Positions 36,679 to 46,113 of a DNA stretch of 64,000 nt are shown piece by piece; position 1 is the first letter of the stretch; each line of letters begins with the position of its first letter. Source of the DNA: Acidobacteriota bacterium. GTDB lineage: Bacteria > Acidobacteriota > Terriglobia > Terriglobales > Acidobacteriaceae. Location of the stretch: the NCBI GenBank assembly GCA_003225005.1, contig QIAN01000369.1, forward strand, positions 32,637 to 96,636, written 5' to 3'. The translations under genes were made by a program, and so were the position numbers. The notes beneath the pieces were generated by a model. That model ran no database searches. It was not told the origin of the DNA and saw nothing but the letters and a program-made list of their open reading frames with translations.

Positions 36679-37515
36679 CTATTTCGACTGATCGGCTGTG
36701 ATGCCCTGCTGTCCCGGCTGCTTTTCGGCCTTGGCCTTCTTGGTGAGCAGGGTTTGATCCACCCAGTGGTCGGCAGTTTTAAGATCCTCGGCACGGGTTG
36801 CCAGGTCGTCGCATTCCACATCGGCCTTCTCGCGGTACATCAGGTTCATGTAAGCCATGGCGTCGTCATAATCCGGCCGGAGCTGAATAGCTTTGTTAAG
36901 GCTTTCGATGCCCTCCTGGATCGCAGGGGTGTTTTTTTGCTTTAGTTCAATACAAACCTTTTTCTGTTCCTTATCTTTCGGATTCAGGTTCTCTTCCGGC
37001 TTCAAGCCAAGCTTGGCACGGGCTTCCATGCGCGGCTGGTAGGAGGCCGTCCAATCGATCACGCCCACCGAATAGTAGGGTTCCGGATCGTTCGGATCCA
37101 CGGCAGAGGCCATGCGGTAATATTTCTTGGCCTCGTCAAACTTTCTCATGTTCAAGTACAAGTAAGCCACACCCTTTGCGGCGTTCACTCTTTGGTCGCG
37201 TGAAGGATTTGCCTCCAAGACCTTGTTGTACTGCTCGATCGCCTGCTCCGCCATGCGGTTATTGTCGGGCGAGTCGGCGCCGGGAATGTACTGCTGGGCG
37301 TAGGCGGTGGCCAAATACATCCGGGCATTGAGCAGGCTGGGATCCAGTTCCACGGCTTGCTGAAAATGGTTGATGGCCTCTTCATATTTGCTGTTTTTGT
37401 AGGACTGCACGCCCTTGTTGAGCTGATCGCGAGCGCGCAGCTTGTTACAGCCCACAGAGGAGAGCAGCGCTAGCGCGACACCGGCCAGCATGAGGACTCG
37501 TAGGTTCTTATTCAT
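36679..37515 (-). CDS. TPR-repeat lipoprotein
   Basis: 278 residues from MNKNLRVLMLAGVALALLSSVGC, a signal peptide with a lipobox ending at Cys. TPR-type repeats follow: KGVQSYKNSKYEEAINHFQQAVELDP, NAAKGVAYLYLNMRKFDEAKKYYRMAS and ESLNKAIQLRPDYDDAMAYMNL. Such proteins serve as scaffolds. It is the last gene of the tonB/exbB/exbD/exbD run and may help that energy-transducing complex. Confidence 0.85.
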   Translation of the reverse strand: MNKNLRVLMLAGVALALLSSVGCNKLRARDQLNKGVQSYKNSKYEEAINHFQQAVELDPSLLNARMYLATAYAQQYIPGADSPDNNRMAEQAIEQYNKVLEANPSRDQRVNAAKGVAYLYLNMRKFDEAKKYYRMASAVDPNDPEPYYSVGVIDWTASYQPRMEARAKLGLKPEENLNPKDKEQKKVCIELKQKNTPAIQEGIESLNKAIQLRPDYDDAMAYMNLMYREKADVECDDLATRAEDLKTADHWVDQTLLTKKAKAEKQPGQQGITADQSK

Positions 37516-37661
37516 TGCGGTATAAGTCTCCCTTGCCACAGAATCCTAGGCCCAGAGACAGCGGATGGCAAGCGCGGCTGCCCCCAGCTCCAGAGCTGGG
37601 ACTCACGTGCTTGGGCCTGAGGCGACACACACGTTCGCAGCCGTCTGCCGGCGCGGATGGT

Positions 37662-38102
37662 TTATCCGCCGGCCTCGATCTTTGCCGTGATGAGACCGAC
37701 TTTGTCCACACCCGAGGCGTGAGCAATGTCAATCACGTTGGCCACGTCGGCAAAGGGAATCGCGTCATCCCCCTTCACGAACATAACCTTTTCGGCGCGG
37801 GCCTTGTAGATATCGGTCAAACGCCCTTGCAGGTTATCCCAAGTCGCATCTTCCTGATTGATCTTTAGACCAGGCTCCTGGCCAGCCCCGCGATCGATTA
37901 ACTGCACCACGATGGTGCGGTCAGGGGTATTGTTCTTGGGCGCGTTGGGCGGAGGCGGCTGCGGAACCAGCGCATCCAGCCCCTTAAATGTCGGGGGATT
38001 GATCACCATGAAGATGATCAGCAACACCAGCAACACATCAATGAGCGGCGTGACGTTAATATTTGCGCTTTGGCCTCCGCTCGGGCCAACTGCCATTCCC
38101 AT
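37662..38102 (-). CDS. exbD: Biopolymer transport protein ExbD/TolR (second copy)
   Basis: 146 residues with the ExbD topology: short cytoplasmic start, one helix containing NVTPLIDVLLVLLIIFMVI with the essential Asp, then a periplasmic domain (AEKVMFVKGDDAIPFADVANVIDIAHASGVDKVGLIT). With ExbB and TonB it converts the proton gradient into force for outer-membrane receptors. A decayed relative lies at 8490-8904. Twelve bases separate it from the other exbD. Confidence 0.93.
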   Translation of the reverse strand: MGMAVGPSGGQSANINVTPLIDVLLVLLIIFMVINPPTFKGLDALVPQPPPPNAPKNNTPDRTIVVQLIDRGAGQEPGLKINQEDATWDNLQGRLTDIYKARAEKVMFVKGDDAIPFADVANVIDIAHASGVDKVGLITAKIEAGG

Positions 38103-38114
38103 GGTCGATCTCCT

Positions 38115-38576
38115 CTATTGCCCGCTCGCCGTTGGAGTTGGCGGGGCGTTTGGAGTATTTTTCCTCTGATCCGTAAGCAGGCCCAAATCATCCACTCCGG
38201 CGGCCCGCACGCTGTCCACTACCTGCACCACGTTGCCGAAGTGAGCCCTGGCGTCCGCCTTCACGAAGACCCGCTTATCTGTCCGGTTGGCGAGGCGGTC
38301 CTTCACTTTGCCCGTCAGATTCTCCGGCGTAATCTTGTCGGTGCCGAAGAAGACATCTCCATTTCGCATGATGGAGACCAGCAGGGCATCTTCCTTGTCG
38401 GCGTCGGCCATGGGCGTAGGGTTGTTGACCTGGGCCATGTCGACGCTGATTCCGTGCTGCAACATGGGCGTGACTACCATGAAGATAATCAGCAATACCA
38501 GCATCACGTCCACCATGGGAGTGACGTTGATATCGGAGCTGATCTTGGCTCCTTCATTTCGCTTTGCTAAGGCCAT
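38115..38576 (-). CDS. exbD: Biopolymer transport protein ExbD/TolR (first copy)
   Basis: 153 residues. DINVTPMVDVMLVLLIIFMVV carries the conserved Asp of the proton path; the periplasmic part ends ADARAHFGNVVQVVDSVRAAGVDDLGLLTDQ. Diverged clearly from the neighbouring copy, so the two are not a recent duplication. Paired ExbD genes are common in Acidobacteriota and Bacteroidota Ton systems. Confidence 0.93.
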   Translation of the reverse strand: MALAKRNEGAKISSDINVTPMVDVMLVLLIIFMVVTPMLQHGISVDMAQVNNPTPMADADKEDALLVSIMRNGDVFFGTDKITPENLTGKVKDRLANRTDKRVFVKADARAHFGNVVQVVDSVRAAGVDDLGLLTDQRKNTPNAPPTPTASGQ

Positions 38577-38652
38577 AACTTATTTTCTCCCGCTTCTCTC
38601 ACGACTCGGTCGAATGGCTGGAACTGGCCGCCTCGAGTCAGGAGGCCGGCGA

Positions 38653-38667
38653 CGGGGGCTGTCCCCG
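38653..38667. repeat. Short palindrome CGGGG-GCTGT-CCCCG between exbB and exbD
   Basis: Five-base stem with five-base loop, followed by GGCGCCGG and, at 38685-38698, a CTCTGTGTTCTCTGTG string that is the other strand of the CAGAG-type repeat seen in der. A small cluster of dispersed repeats in the exbB-exbD spacer. Confidence 0.5.
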
Positions 38668-38714
38668 GCGCCGGAAGGCAACTCTGTGTTCTCTGTGCAA
38701 GCAGCTCGCGCCAA

Positions 38715-39473
38715 CTAGGTCCGTCGAACATCGCGCCGCTTCAAGAAGTAATCGATCAGCTCGCTCGAGGAGTTGTCCATCTCCACGTCGAAGGCTTCGA
38801 CCCGGCCGGTCAAGTAGTTGAACATCATGACGGCAGGGATGGCTACGAGCAGCCCGATAGCCGTGGTTACCAGCGCTTCTGCGATACCGCCAGCGACCGC
38901 CGCCAAACCGGTGGCCTTCTCCTTCGAGATACCCGTGAATGCATTCAGGATGCCCATCACCGTTCCGAACAGTCCCACGAAGGGGGCTGTCGAACCAATG
39001 GTGGCCAAGCCGCCCAGGCCGCGCTTGAGTTCGGCGTGGACAATGGCTTCGGTGCGCTCCAGTGCGCGCTTGGAGGCTTCAATGGTCTCGCCGGGAATGG
39101 AGCCGGGACTGTCCTGGTGGGCTTTGAACTCCATCAAGCCGGCTGTGACCACTTTGGCGAGATGGCTCTTCTTGTTTCGCTCTGCCACCTTGATCGCTTC
39201 ATCAATGCGGCCATCGCGGAGAGCCCCGGCCACTGCAGGAGCAAAGGCGCGAGATTGCTTGCGAGCCGCGTTATATGCCATGGCACGGTCAATCATGACC
39301 CCGATCGACCAGCCCGACATGATGAACAGAATGATGACCACGGTCTTCGCCACCAGACCCATCGCTTTCCACAAGCCGAGCGGGTCGGTTGGCATGCCGC
39401 CCTCCTGGAAAACCCAGGCGGCAACCGCGGGTATATGAGTGAGCACAACTGTTGCTAGGTTAGCTGCGAACAT
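38715..39473 (-). CDS. exbB: MotA/TolQ/ExbB proton channel protein
   Basis: 252 residues with three hydrophobic helices: VAKTVVIILFIMSGWSIGVMI, then GLGGLATIGSTAPFVGLFGTV and TAIGLLVAIPAVMMFNYLTG. The glycine-rich STAPFVGLFGTVxGIxxAF motif is diagnostic. Partner of the two ExbD proteins and TonB. Upstream gene is tonB, with a 240-base gap. Confidence 0.94.
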   Translation of the reverse strand: MFAANLATVVLTHIPAVAAWVFQEGGMPTDPLGLWKAMGLVAKTVVIILFIMSGWSIGVMIDRAMAYNAARKQSRAFAPAVAGALRDGRIDEAIKVAERNKKSHLAKVVTAGLMEFKAHQDSPGSIPGETIEASKRALERTEAIVHAELKRGLGGLATIGSTAPFVGLFGTVMGILNAFTGISKEKATGLAAVAGGIAEALVTTAIGLLVAIPAVMMFNYLTGRVEAFDVEMDNSSSELIDYFLKRRDVRRT

Positions 39474-39712
39474 GAGTTGCTTTTCCCTCCTCAGAACTCG
39501 TTACTTTGGTGCACTTTTCAAATAACCACACCAACAATTTCTTCAGCCCGGCTTTCGTCCCGTGCCGCCGACGTCGGTCTTGACATGCGCGTACGCTTAG
39601 GATCAAGCCACGGCGACCGCGCCGAGCGTTTTAGACATCCGCCCCCGGCCACCGTTTTCGGTGGGATGGGGGGAGGGTGATGTTTCTTAGCGACTCAATC
39701 CTCGGAAGCAGT

Positions 39713-40453
39713 CTAGCCTCCCGACAGCGTGAAATTGACCTCAACCTGCGTCTCCACTTCGACAGGTTCGCCATTCAGCAAATAAGGCTTGTACTTCCAC
39801 TGCTTTACGGCATCCATGGCGGCTTGTGTAAGCATCGGGTGCCCGTTGATGAGGTGTAGGTTCTCAATGGAACCGTCTTTGCTGATCACAGCTTGTAACA
39901 GAACCTTGCCCTGAATACGCGCTTGGCGCGCCAAAGGAGGATAGACGGGCTGCACCTTGCGCACTAAAAGACCCGACGAAACCCCTGACGAGACCCGCAC
40001 TCGCTGTGGCGTCGCTACTTTGGGCACTGCCATCGGTGTAGAGCTGATAATCCCGCCGATCACGCCGCCCATCTGGCCACCCGGCACTCCACCGGGAACG
40101 CCTCCGACCACGCCGCCGGTCGACATAACCGGCGCCGGCGCTTCTTCTTCCTTAATCATCTGAACTTTCTCGGGAATTTTGGTGGGGGTGCGAAGCGCGC
40201 CGTTCACGATATCAGTCTGAATTACTTTCACTACCTTCACAGGTGCCGCCGCGGGTGGCGGGGGTGGCGGCGGAGGTGGGGGGGCCACCAGGAAGGTCAT
40301 CAACTGCTGCTTTGGTAGCGCGTCAGTGAAGATGAGGGGCAGTAGAACCAATATCCCAATCAGTCCCACTTGGAAGATGACCGAAATTGTGGTTGTGAGT
40401 CCCCGGTTCGTCTTCAGCCTGCCACCTGATTCAAGAAGGCTATCTTCAAACAT
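39713..40453 (-). CDS. tonB: TonB-family energy transducer
   Basis: 246 residues: one N-terminal membrane helix (TTISVIFQVGLIGILVLLPLIF), a proline-rich spacer with a run of about ten prolines, a Gly-rich stretch, and the C-terminal TonB domain VQPVYPPLARQARIQGKVLLQ to VKQWKYKPYLLNGEPVEVETQV. Transmits energy from ExbB/ExbD to TonB-dependent receptors. Confidence 0.93.
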   Translation of the reverse strand: MFEDSLLESGGRLKTNRGLTTTISVIFQVGLIGILVLLPLIFTDALPKQQLMTFLVAPPPPPPPPPPAAAPVKVVKVIQTDIVNGALRTPTKIPEKVQMIKEEEAPAPVMSTGGVVGGVPGGVPGGQMGGVIGGIISSTPMAVPKVATPQRVRVSSGVSSGLLVRKVQPVYPPLARQARIQGKVLLQAVISKDGSIENLHLINGHPMLTQAAMDAVKQWKYKPYLLNGEPVEVETQVEVNFTLSGG

Positions 40454-40632
40454 AAAGGTCTCTCCTACGTACAGCCCTACGAACGTTTAGACACCGTCCG
40501 CTTCCCCTTTGCTCCCAGACCCATCGGCTGTTCCCGGGAAGAGCCAACCAAGCTCCCGGCGCATGCAGCCGGAACCTTCTAAACCTTTAAAATCAAAGAT
40601 CTCATGCGAAATCGCAAACCGTTCAATAGCTC

Positions 40633-41808
40633 TTACTTGGCCTTGCTGGGCACGGCCACAGCACGCTTACCACGCCCCAACCGCCAATCCTGATATGCCA
40701 CCAGAATCGGAGCGGCAATCGCGATCGACGAATATGTCCCAATTAAGATGCCAATTACCAGCGCCAGGCTAAAACCATGCAGCACTTCTCCGCCAAATAA
40801 ATACAGAGCGAGTACGGTAAGGAAGGTTAGGCCCGCTGTCAAGATAGTTCGACTCAAAGTCTGGTTAATACTGCGATTTACGATATCCGACAGCTTCTCG
40901 CGCCGCATGAGTTTAATGTTTTCCCGGATGCGGTCAAATACCACGATGGTGTCGTTATTAGAGTAACCAATCAGAGTCAGAATAGCCGCGATCACGGTCA
41001 GCGAGATATCCGTCTTGGTCAACGAAAATGCCCCCACTGTGATCAGCGTGTCGTGGAAGACGGTAACCACGGCGGCGATTCCGTAAATCCACTCGAAACG
41101 GAAACCCAGGTAAACCAGCATTCCCGCCAGCGAATAGACGGTTGCCAGGAAAGCCTGTTTGCGCAACTGGCCCCCGACCTGTGGGCCAACGATTGCCACG
41201 TCCCGTACCCCAAAATCAGAGACGAAAAACCCATCTGACAGGGCCGCCACAACGGCTGGCTCGACAACGCCTTTCAACTGATCAATGGAACCCAGGACTC
41301 CACCCTGGACTTTATCCCGGAAATTCACGATGGCCTGTGCTTGCGCGGTGTATTTCTGGTCGGCATCCGTGCCCAGGTGCAGTGGATCCTTCTCCATCAG
41401 GAAATTCTTGAAGGTGAAGGAGCTGGCGTTGTTCAGGTCGGCCTTGCCCGCCGGAGCGTGGGTCTCCAGAGCCTGGATGATTTTTAACTTGCCTTGATCG
41501 AGCGCCTGCTCGCTGGTTTCGCGGACATCGAGGTCGATCAATTCCTCGTTGTTCGAGAGCGCACCCAAACGCTGAAGCTTAAAATTCCGCAGGCCGGCGC
41601 GATCTAGCTCGGAGCGGATCGCGTTTTCGTCGGGCGTATGGGAGAACTTCACATATACCAGGGTGCCGCCACGGAAGTCCACGCCCCACGGAACGCCATG
41701 CCAGAACAACATCGAAAGCACTCCCGCCACGCTGAAGACTAACGAAAACGCGAGAAAATACCACTTTTTGCCGAGAAAATCTATGTTGGGATTGCGAAAG
41801 AACTCCAC
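40633..41808 (-). CDS. secF: Protein translocase subunit SecF
   Basis: 391 residues with six predicted helices. WGVDFRGGTLVYVKF near the N-terminus and the C-terminal block GIAAVVTVFHDTLITVGAF, LTLIGYSNNDTIVVFDRIREN, RTILTAGLTFLTVLALYLFGG are SecF signatures. The periplasmic region between helices 1 and 2 is longer than in E. coli. Works with SecD and YajC to drive late steps of Sec export. 90 bases after secD. Confidence 0.95.
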   Translation of the reverse strand: MEFFRNPNIDFLGKKWYFLAFSLVFSVAGVLSMLFWHGVPWGVDFRGGTLVYVKFSHTPDENAIRSELDRAGLRNFKLQRLGALSNNEELIDLDVRETSEQALDQGKLKIIQALETHAPAGKADLNNASSFTFKNFLMEKDPLHLGTDADQKYTAQAQAIVNFRDKVQGGVLGSIDQLKGVVEPAVVAALSDGFFVSDFGVRDVAIVGPQVGGQLRKQAFLATVYSLAGMLVYLGFRFEWIYGIAAVVTVFHDTLITVGAFSLTKTDISLTVIAAILTLIGYSNNDTIVVFDRIRENIKLMRREKLSDIVNRSINQTLSRTILTAGLTFLTVLALYLFGGEVLHGFSLALVIGILIGTYSSIAIAAPILVAYQDWRLGRGKRAVAVPSKAK

Positions 41809-41898
41809 CGGTCTTTTTGCCCCTTATGTTTCTATGACTTAGCCGCGATTCGCGGCGAAATTATCATTTCCTTGCCCCACCATTCCGTCGGTTGAACC

Positions 41899-43515
41899 TT
41901 AAATGCTCAGCGCTTCGCCGCGCTGCTTGCGGGTCAATATCCAGTCAAAGATCACCCGAGAGACGAACACAGCGGTAAACAAGTTTGCCAGTAAGCCGAA
42001 GGTCAGCGTGGTGGCGAAACCTCGCACCGGGCCGGTACCGAAAATGAACAAGATTGCTGCGGAAACAATTGTGGTGACGTGCGTGTCCACAATGGTGATC
42101 CAGGCGTGGCTGAAGCCTTGATCGACCGCCGATGGCGGCGTCTTGCCGTTGCGCAACTCCTCACGGATGCGTTCGAAGATCAGGACGTTGGAGTCGACGC
42201 CCATGCCAACGGTGAGAATCACGCCCGCGATACCGGGCAGCGTTAGCACCGCCCCGAAGTACCCCATGAATCCGAGCAAGATGATCAGATTCAGAATCAA
42301 CGCCACGTCAGCGTTGATGCCTGCCCCCCGGTAGTAAAGCAGCATAAATACCAGCACGGCGACCATGCCGATGACGGCGGCGCGAACGCCGGCGCGAATC
42401 GAATCGGCGCCCAGGGATGGTCCCGCCGTCCGTTCTTCCAGATACTTCACGCCAGCCGGCAATGCCCCAGAACGCAAGATCATGGACAGATCTTTGGTCT
42501 GTTGTTCGTTCATGCGACCGCCGCTGATTTCACCTCGATCGCGGATCGAATCTTTGATGTTGGCGACCTCCTGGACTTTGTTGTCGAGCACCACGCCCAG
42601 ACTGTCGTTGATGTGTGCCGAGGTGAAGTTATAGAAGCGCTGTCCGCCTTCGCCGGTCAGCGTAAAGCTCACGCTGGGCTGGCCATTTTGATCGCGGCTC
42701 GGTTGAGCGTCGCGCAAATCTTTTCCGCTGACGGCGGATACGCGCGAGACCAGATACCACGCCTGCCCCTCAGTTTCGGCTCCGGGAGCAGCGTGGCCCG
42801 GCAGCAGGATTGCGTCCGGAGGCAACACGCCTCCTTTATCTTGTAATGCCGCCTGCTCGCTGGGATAGGGTCCTCCCAGCACCTGCTTGATTTCGAGCAT
42901 GGCGGTGGACTGCATGATGTCTTTCACTCGCGCAGGATCGTCTATTCCCGGCAGTTGCACCAGAATCTGATACTCCCCGAGGCCATGCTCCTGAATCACC
43001 GGCTCGCTGACACCCAGCTGATCAATACGGTTGCGGATGGTCTCGATGGCCTGGGTTACTGCTTTGTTCTTCAAGTCGGCGAGCATCTGGGGCTTCATGC
43101 TCACGACCCAGGTATTCTCGGGCCCCGGTGTGGCCTCGTATTCCGGCAGACGCTCCTGAACAATGGTGAGCAAATCGGAGCGCGACTCCGGCGGAACGCC
43201 TTTCAGCACGATCCGGTCAGGATTGCTCTTCGGGTCCGGTTTAGTGATTTCCGCATAATTGATCTTCTTGGTACGGAGCTGTTCCTTGAGCGTTTCCAGC
43301 GCATTATCGGAGTCAACGTTGACGGCGTCATTAACCTGCACTTGCAGAATGAGGTGGGTTCCGCCGCGTAAATCCAACCCGAGGTGGATGCGATCGGTCA
43401 TGCTGGCCAGCAGACCTTGCTTCGAAAAGCTTTTCGGAATCCCGAAAATTCCCAACAGGAACGCGAGCAGGATCCCGACTATGAGTGCCAACTTCCAGGT
43501 GAGATTCTTATTCAT
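41899..43515 (-). CDS. secD: Protein translocase subunit SecD
   Basis: 538 residues. HLGLDLRGGTHLILQV near the N-terminus, the periplasmic P1 region, and LTLPGIAGVILTVGMGVDSNVLIFERIREELRNG in the transmembrane part are characteristic. Second of the yajC-secD-secF set. The 260-base gap to yajC contains an array of short palindromes. Confidence 0.96.
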   Translation of the reverse strand: MNKNLTWKLALIVGILLAFLLGIFGIPKSFSKQGLLASMTDRIHLGLDLRGGTHLILQVQVNDAVNVDSDNALETLKEQLRTKKINYAEITKPDPKSNPDRIVLKGVPPESRSDLLTIVQERLPEYEATPGPENTWVVSMKPQMLADLKNKAVTQAIETIRNRIDQLGVSEPVIQEHGLGEYQILVQLPGIDDPARVKDIMQSTAMLEIKQVLGGPYPSEQAALQDKGGVLPPDAILLPGHAAPGAETEGQAWYLVSRVSAVSGKDLRDAQPSRDQNGQPSVSFTLTGEGGQRFYNFTSAHINDSLGVVLDNKVQEVANIKDSIRDRGEISGGRMNEQQTKDLSMILRSGALPAGVKYLEERTAGPSLGADSIRAGVRAAVIGMVAVLVFMLLYYRGAGINADVALILNLIILLGFMGYFGAVLTLPGIAGVILTVGMGVDSNVLIFERIREELRNGKTPPSAVDQGFSHAWITIVDTHVTTIVSAAILFIFGTGPVRGFATTLTFGLLANLFTAVFVSRVIFDWILTRKQRGEALSI

Positions 43516-43599
43516 ACGAAAACGTGATCCTTACTTACAGACTTCGGTGGCTAACTGGCGCTCCGAGCCACCGACTGGGGGGTGCGCAAAAGCGGTGTC

Positions 43600-43680
43600 G
43601 TCCCTACGGGACTCGCGCTCGGCCATTTCATTTTCCCCGGCACTTACGTGCCGGGCCATCAAATGCCGCCCCTTCGGGGC
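43600..43680. repeat. Array of three short palindromes between yajC and secD
   Basis: GTCCC-TAC-GGGAC at 43600-43612, CCCGGCAC-TTAC-GTGCCGGG at 43636-43655 and GCCCC-TTC-GGGGC at 43668-43680, separated by about 12-25 bases. All stems are perfect. The set lies in the secretion operon between yajC and secD. I recall the same order of hairpins as a dispersed repeat in acidobacterial genomes; no open frame here is gene-like. Confidence 0.75.
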
Positions 43681-43773
43681 TTCGACCCCAGTGACTCCGT
43701 AGCGCTTATTCTCGCAAAATTCAGTTCTCAGGTGCTTGCGAGCGCTCACTTTCCAAAACGGTCTGGTTCCCCG

Positions 43774-44094
43774 CTACTTGGTCTTGGTTTCATCCTCCGC
43801 CGTGGTTACTTGCAGCACCGATGCTTTGGTCACTTCCACGCGTAGATTGTCAGGCGGAACCCGGAGATGAACGGCGTCATCCTTGAGGGCGATGATCGTG
43901 CCCCGAAGGCCACCGCTGGTTACTACCTTGTCCCCGGTCTTGAGCGTATCGAGCATGGCCTGCCACTTCTTCTGGCGACGTTGCTGGGGAAGAATCAAGA
44001 GAAAATAAAAGATCGCAAAAATGAAAATCAGCGGCGCTATCCCCAGCCACCCCATGCCGCCACCGCCGAGTTGTAGTGCCAACAGAGAATTCAT
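43774..44094 (-). CDS. yajC: Preprotein translocase subunit YajC
   Basis: 106 residues: one helix (LIFIFAIFYFLLILPQQRRQKK) followed by MLDTLKTGDKVVTSGGLRGTII, the YajC signature. Accessory part of the SecDF complex. Lies between tgt and secD as in many bacteria. Confidence 0.94.
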   Translation of the reverse strand: MNSLLALQLGGGGMGWLGIAPLIFIFAIFYFLLILPQQRRQKKWQAMLDTLKTGDKVVTSGGLRGTIIALKDDAVHLRVPPDNLRVEVTKASVLQVTTAEDETKTK

Positions 44095-44343
44095 ACTCGC
44101 ACAGCCTCAAAACCTTCTTGGAGGCTTTTGGCCCCCGTTTCCGTACTCTGAAATGGCTGCCCTCGTCCGCAAGCTTTTGAGGCGCGCACCCCGACCCCGC
44201 CAGCAAAATTGCCGGAATCGCGCCTTCAGCGCTCTTCCTTGTATTTCCTCACGGGAGTTCTGATCGATTCCGACCGGATATTCTTCAGCTTCAGGCTTGA
44301 ATCAGGGGACGAATTTACGGCTTCGGTCGAGACCCGCTATCAG

Positions 44344-45555
44344 CTAGATAACAGGACTTTCCCCAAGTGAAATAGAATGCCGCACCCTTCGCATAGTGTC
44401 AAGGTAGAAACTGAGGTTATGGACGGTATTGAAAACTTGCGCCAATACTTCATTAGAGGCATAAAGGTGTCGTAAGTATGCCCGGGAGTAGCGCTGGCAC
44501 ACACGGCATGGGCAATTAGGGTCGAGCGGACCCTGGTCTTGAGCATATCGCGCCTGCTTGATTGAGACCTTGCCCTCGGAACTGAAGAGCAGGCCGTGGC
44601 GCGCGGCGCGCGTGGGGAGAACACAATCCATCATATCTACGCCGAGGCGGGCGTATTCGACGATTTCCTCGGGAGTGCCCACGCCCATCAGGTAGCGAGG
44701 CTTGTCGGGGGGGAGATGCTCGAGCATCGACTCGACCACCTCGCGGGTCAGCTCCCGGGGCTCTCCGACACTGAGACCGCCGATGGCGTAGCCGGGAAAA
44801 TCGATTTCGATCGTTCGTTCGGCGGATTCTCGTCTCAGCGGGCGATCCATGCCGCCTTGAATTATGCCGAAAAGGGATTGCGTCTTGTCACGACCAGCAG
44901 AGGAAGCCGAGCTGGATTGTCGGGCCGGCCGTAGAGCACCTGCCGGGCTTTGCTCGGCCGCACAGCCGGGGGCGGCTGTCCACACATATACATTGCTGGC
45001 GCGCCACGGCACTTCGTGCTTATGCTTCTCAAAATGCCGCTTGCTGCGCTCAGCCCAGCGCAATGTTAGCTCCATCGACGCTCTTGCGCGTGCCCCCTCT
45101 GCCGGGAATTCGGTGCATTCGTCGAAGGCCATAATAATGTCGGCGCCGAGACCGATCTGGGCCTCCATTGCGCTTTCTGGGCTGAAGAAGTGTGATGAGC
45201 CATCAAGATGGGAGCGGAAGGTGACGCCTTCTTCATTGATCTTGCGAAGATCATTCAGGCTGAAGACTTGGAATCCGCCGGAATCGGTCAAAATCGCATG
45301 CGGCCATGACATGAAACCGTGCAGCCCGCCCAGCTTACGGACGGTTTCAACGCCGGGACGCAAGTATAGGTGATAGGTATTTCCGAGGAGAATTTGAACG
45401 CCGAGTTCCTCGAGGACATCCTGCGCCACGCCCTTCACAGACGCAAGCGTGCCGACCGGCATGAAGACTGGGGTCTCGACTTCACCATGGGGAGTGATCA
45501 GGCGTCCGGTGCGGGCGGTGCCGTGCCGGGCCTCGATCTGAAAGTGGAGAGACAT
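44344..45555 (-). CDS. tgt: Queuine tRNA-ribosyltransferase Tgt, with in-frame insertion
   Basis: 403 residues. Exchanges guanine 34 for preQ1 in tRNAs. Motifs: ILTDSGGFQVFSL, IMAFDECTEFPAE (active Asp), MGVGTPEEIVEYARLGVDMMDCVLPTR and the zinc cysteines in CPCRVCQRYSRAYLRHL. Between KRHFEKHKHE and QSLFGIIQGG about 40-45 extra residues (NVYVWTAAPGCAAEQSPAG, then Ser/Ala-rich) replace the usual short link. That DNA contains a perfect palindrome, so a repeat seems to have been placed in frame. Links to the queD-queE-queC operon through the same pathway. Confidence 0.93.
   Translation of the reverse strand: MSLHFQIEARHGTARTGRLITPHGEVETPVFMPVGTLASVKGVAQDVLEELGVQILLGNTYHLYLRPGVETVRKLGGLHGFMSWPHAILTDSGGFQVFSLNDLRKINEEGVTFRSHLDGSSHFFSPESAMEAQIGLGADIIMAFDECTEFPAEGARARASMELTLRWAERSKRHFEKHKHEVPWRASNVYVWTAAPGCAAEQSPAGALRPARQSSSASSAGRDKTQSLFGIIQGGMDRPLRRESAERTIEIDFPGYAIGGLSVGEPRELTREVVESMLEHLPPDKPRYLMGVGTPEEIVEYARLGVDMMDCVLPTRAARHGLLFSSEGKVSIKQARYAQDQGPLDPNCPCRVCQRYSRAYLRHLYASNEVLAQVFNTVHNLSFYLDTMRRVRHSISLGESPVI
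44962..44979. repeat. Palindrome ACAGCCG-GGGG-CGGCTGT inside tgt
   Basis: Seven-base perfect stem with a four-base loop within the extra segment of tgt. Same design as the element at 34062. It encodes residues of the WTAAPGCAAE part of the insertion. Confidence 0.7.
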
Positions 45556-45654
45556 TTGTTGGATTGTAGCAATCGGAGGGCGGAAGTCAGGCTAGAGCAA
45601 CCAGCGATCGGCGATCACAATTCAGCGTTCGGCCATGGCATTGCCTCGCGAAGG

Positions 45655-46113
45655 TTAAACCTTCAATATCACTAGCTCTGCACTCACCTCGGCGCCGTCA
45701 ATACTCAGCCTGCCCACACTTACCGGTCCTTTAAAGCGGCGGGGACCGGCGCTGCCGGGATTGAAATACAGGACTCCATTGCGGACTTCCTGCTTGGGGA
45801 TATGGCTGTGTCCGGAAATGACGACGCGAAATCCTGCCGCCTCGGGTTTCACGTCCAACTGCGTCAGATCGTGCAAGAGGTAAATTGAGATTTCGCCGGC
45901 TTCGAGCACTTGGGTCTCCGGAAGCTGTTGCGCCCATGCGTCCTTATCCACATTGCCGCGCACGGCGGTCACCGGGGCGAGGGTTGCGAGTTTTTTGAGA
46001 ATTTCAGGCGAGCCCACATCGCCGGCGTGAATGACTTGCTGTGCGCCGCGGAGGGCTTCGACGGCCTCAGGCCGGAGGAAGCCGTGAGTATCGGAGATTA
46101 CTCCGAATAGCAT
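45655..46113 (-). CDS. YfcE/MJ0936-type metallophosphoesterase
   Basis: 152 residues from ATG 46111-46113 (MLFGVISDTHGFLRPEAV). Metal ligands are visible in ISDTHG, HAGDVGS, VRGNVD and SGHSH. Family members are small Mn/Ni-dependent phosphodiesterases. The ATG overlaps the end of the upstream PEP-mutase-like gene by 16 bases, which suggests coupled translation. Confidence 0.9.
   Translation of the reverse strand: MLFGVISDTHGFLRPEAVEALRGAQQVIHAGDVGSPEILKKLATLAPVTAVRGNVDKDAWAQQLPETQVLEAGEISIYLLHDLTQLDVKPEAAGFRVVISGHSHIPKQEVRNGVLYFNPGSAGPRRFKGPVSVGRLSIDGAEVSAELVILKV

Noticed and set aside
43582..43845. 87-residue plus-strand open frame between yajC and secD
   Set aside because: It is made of the three-palindrome repeat array and has no protein-like features.
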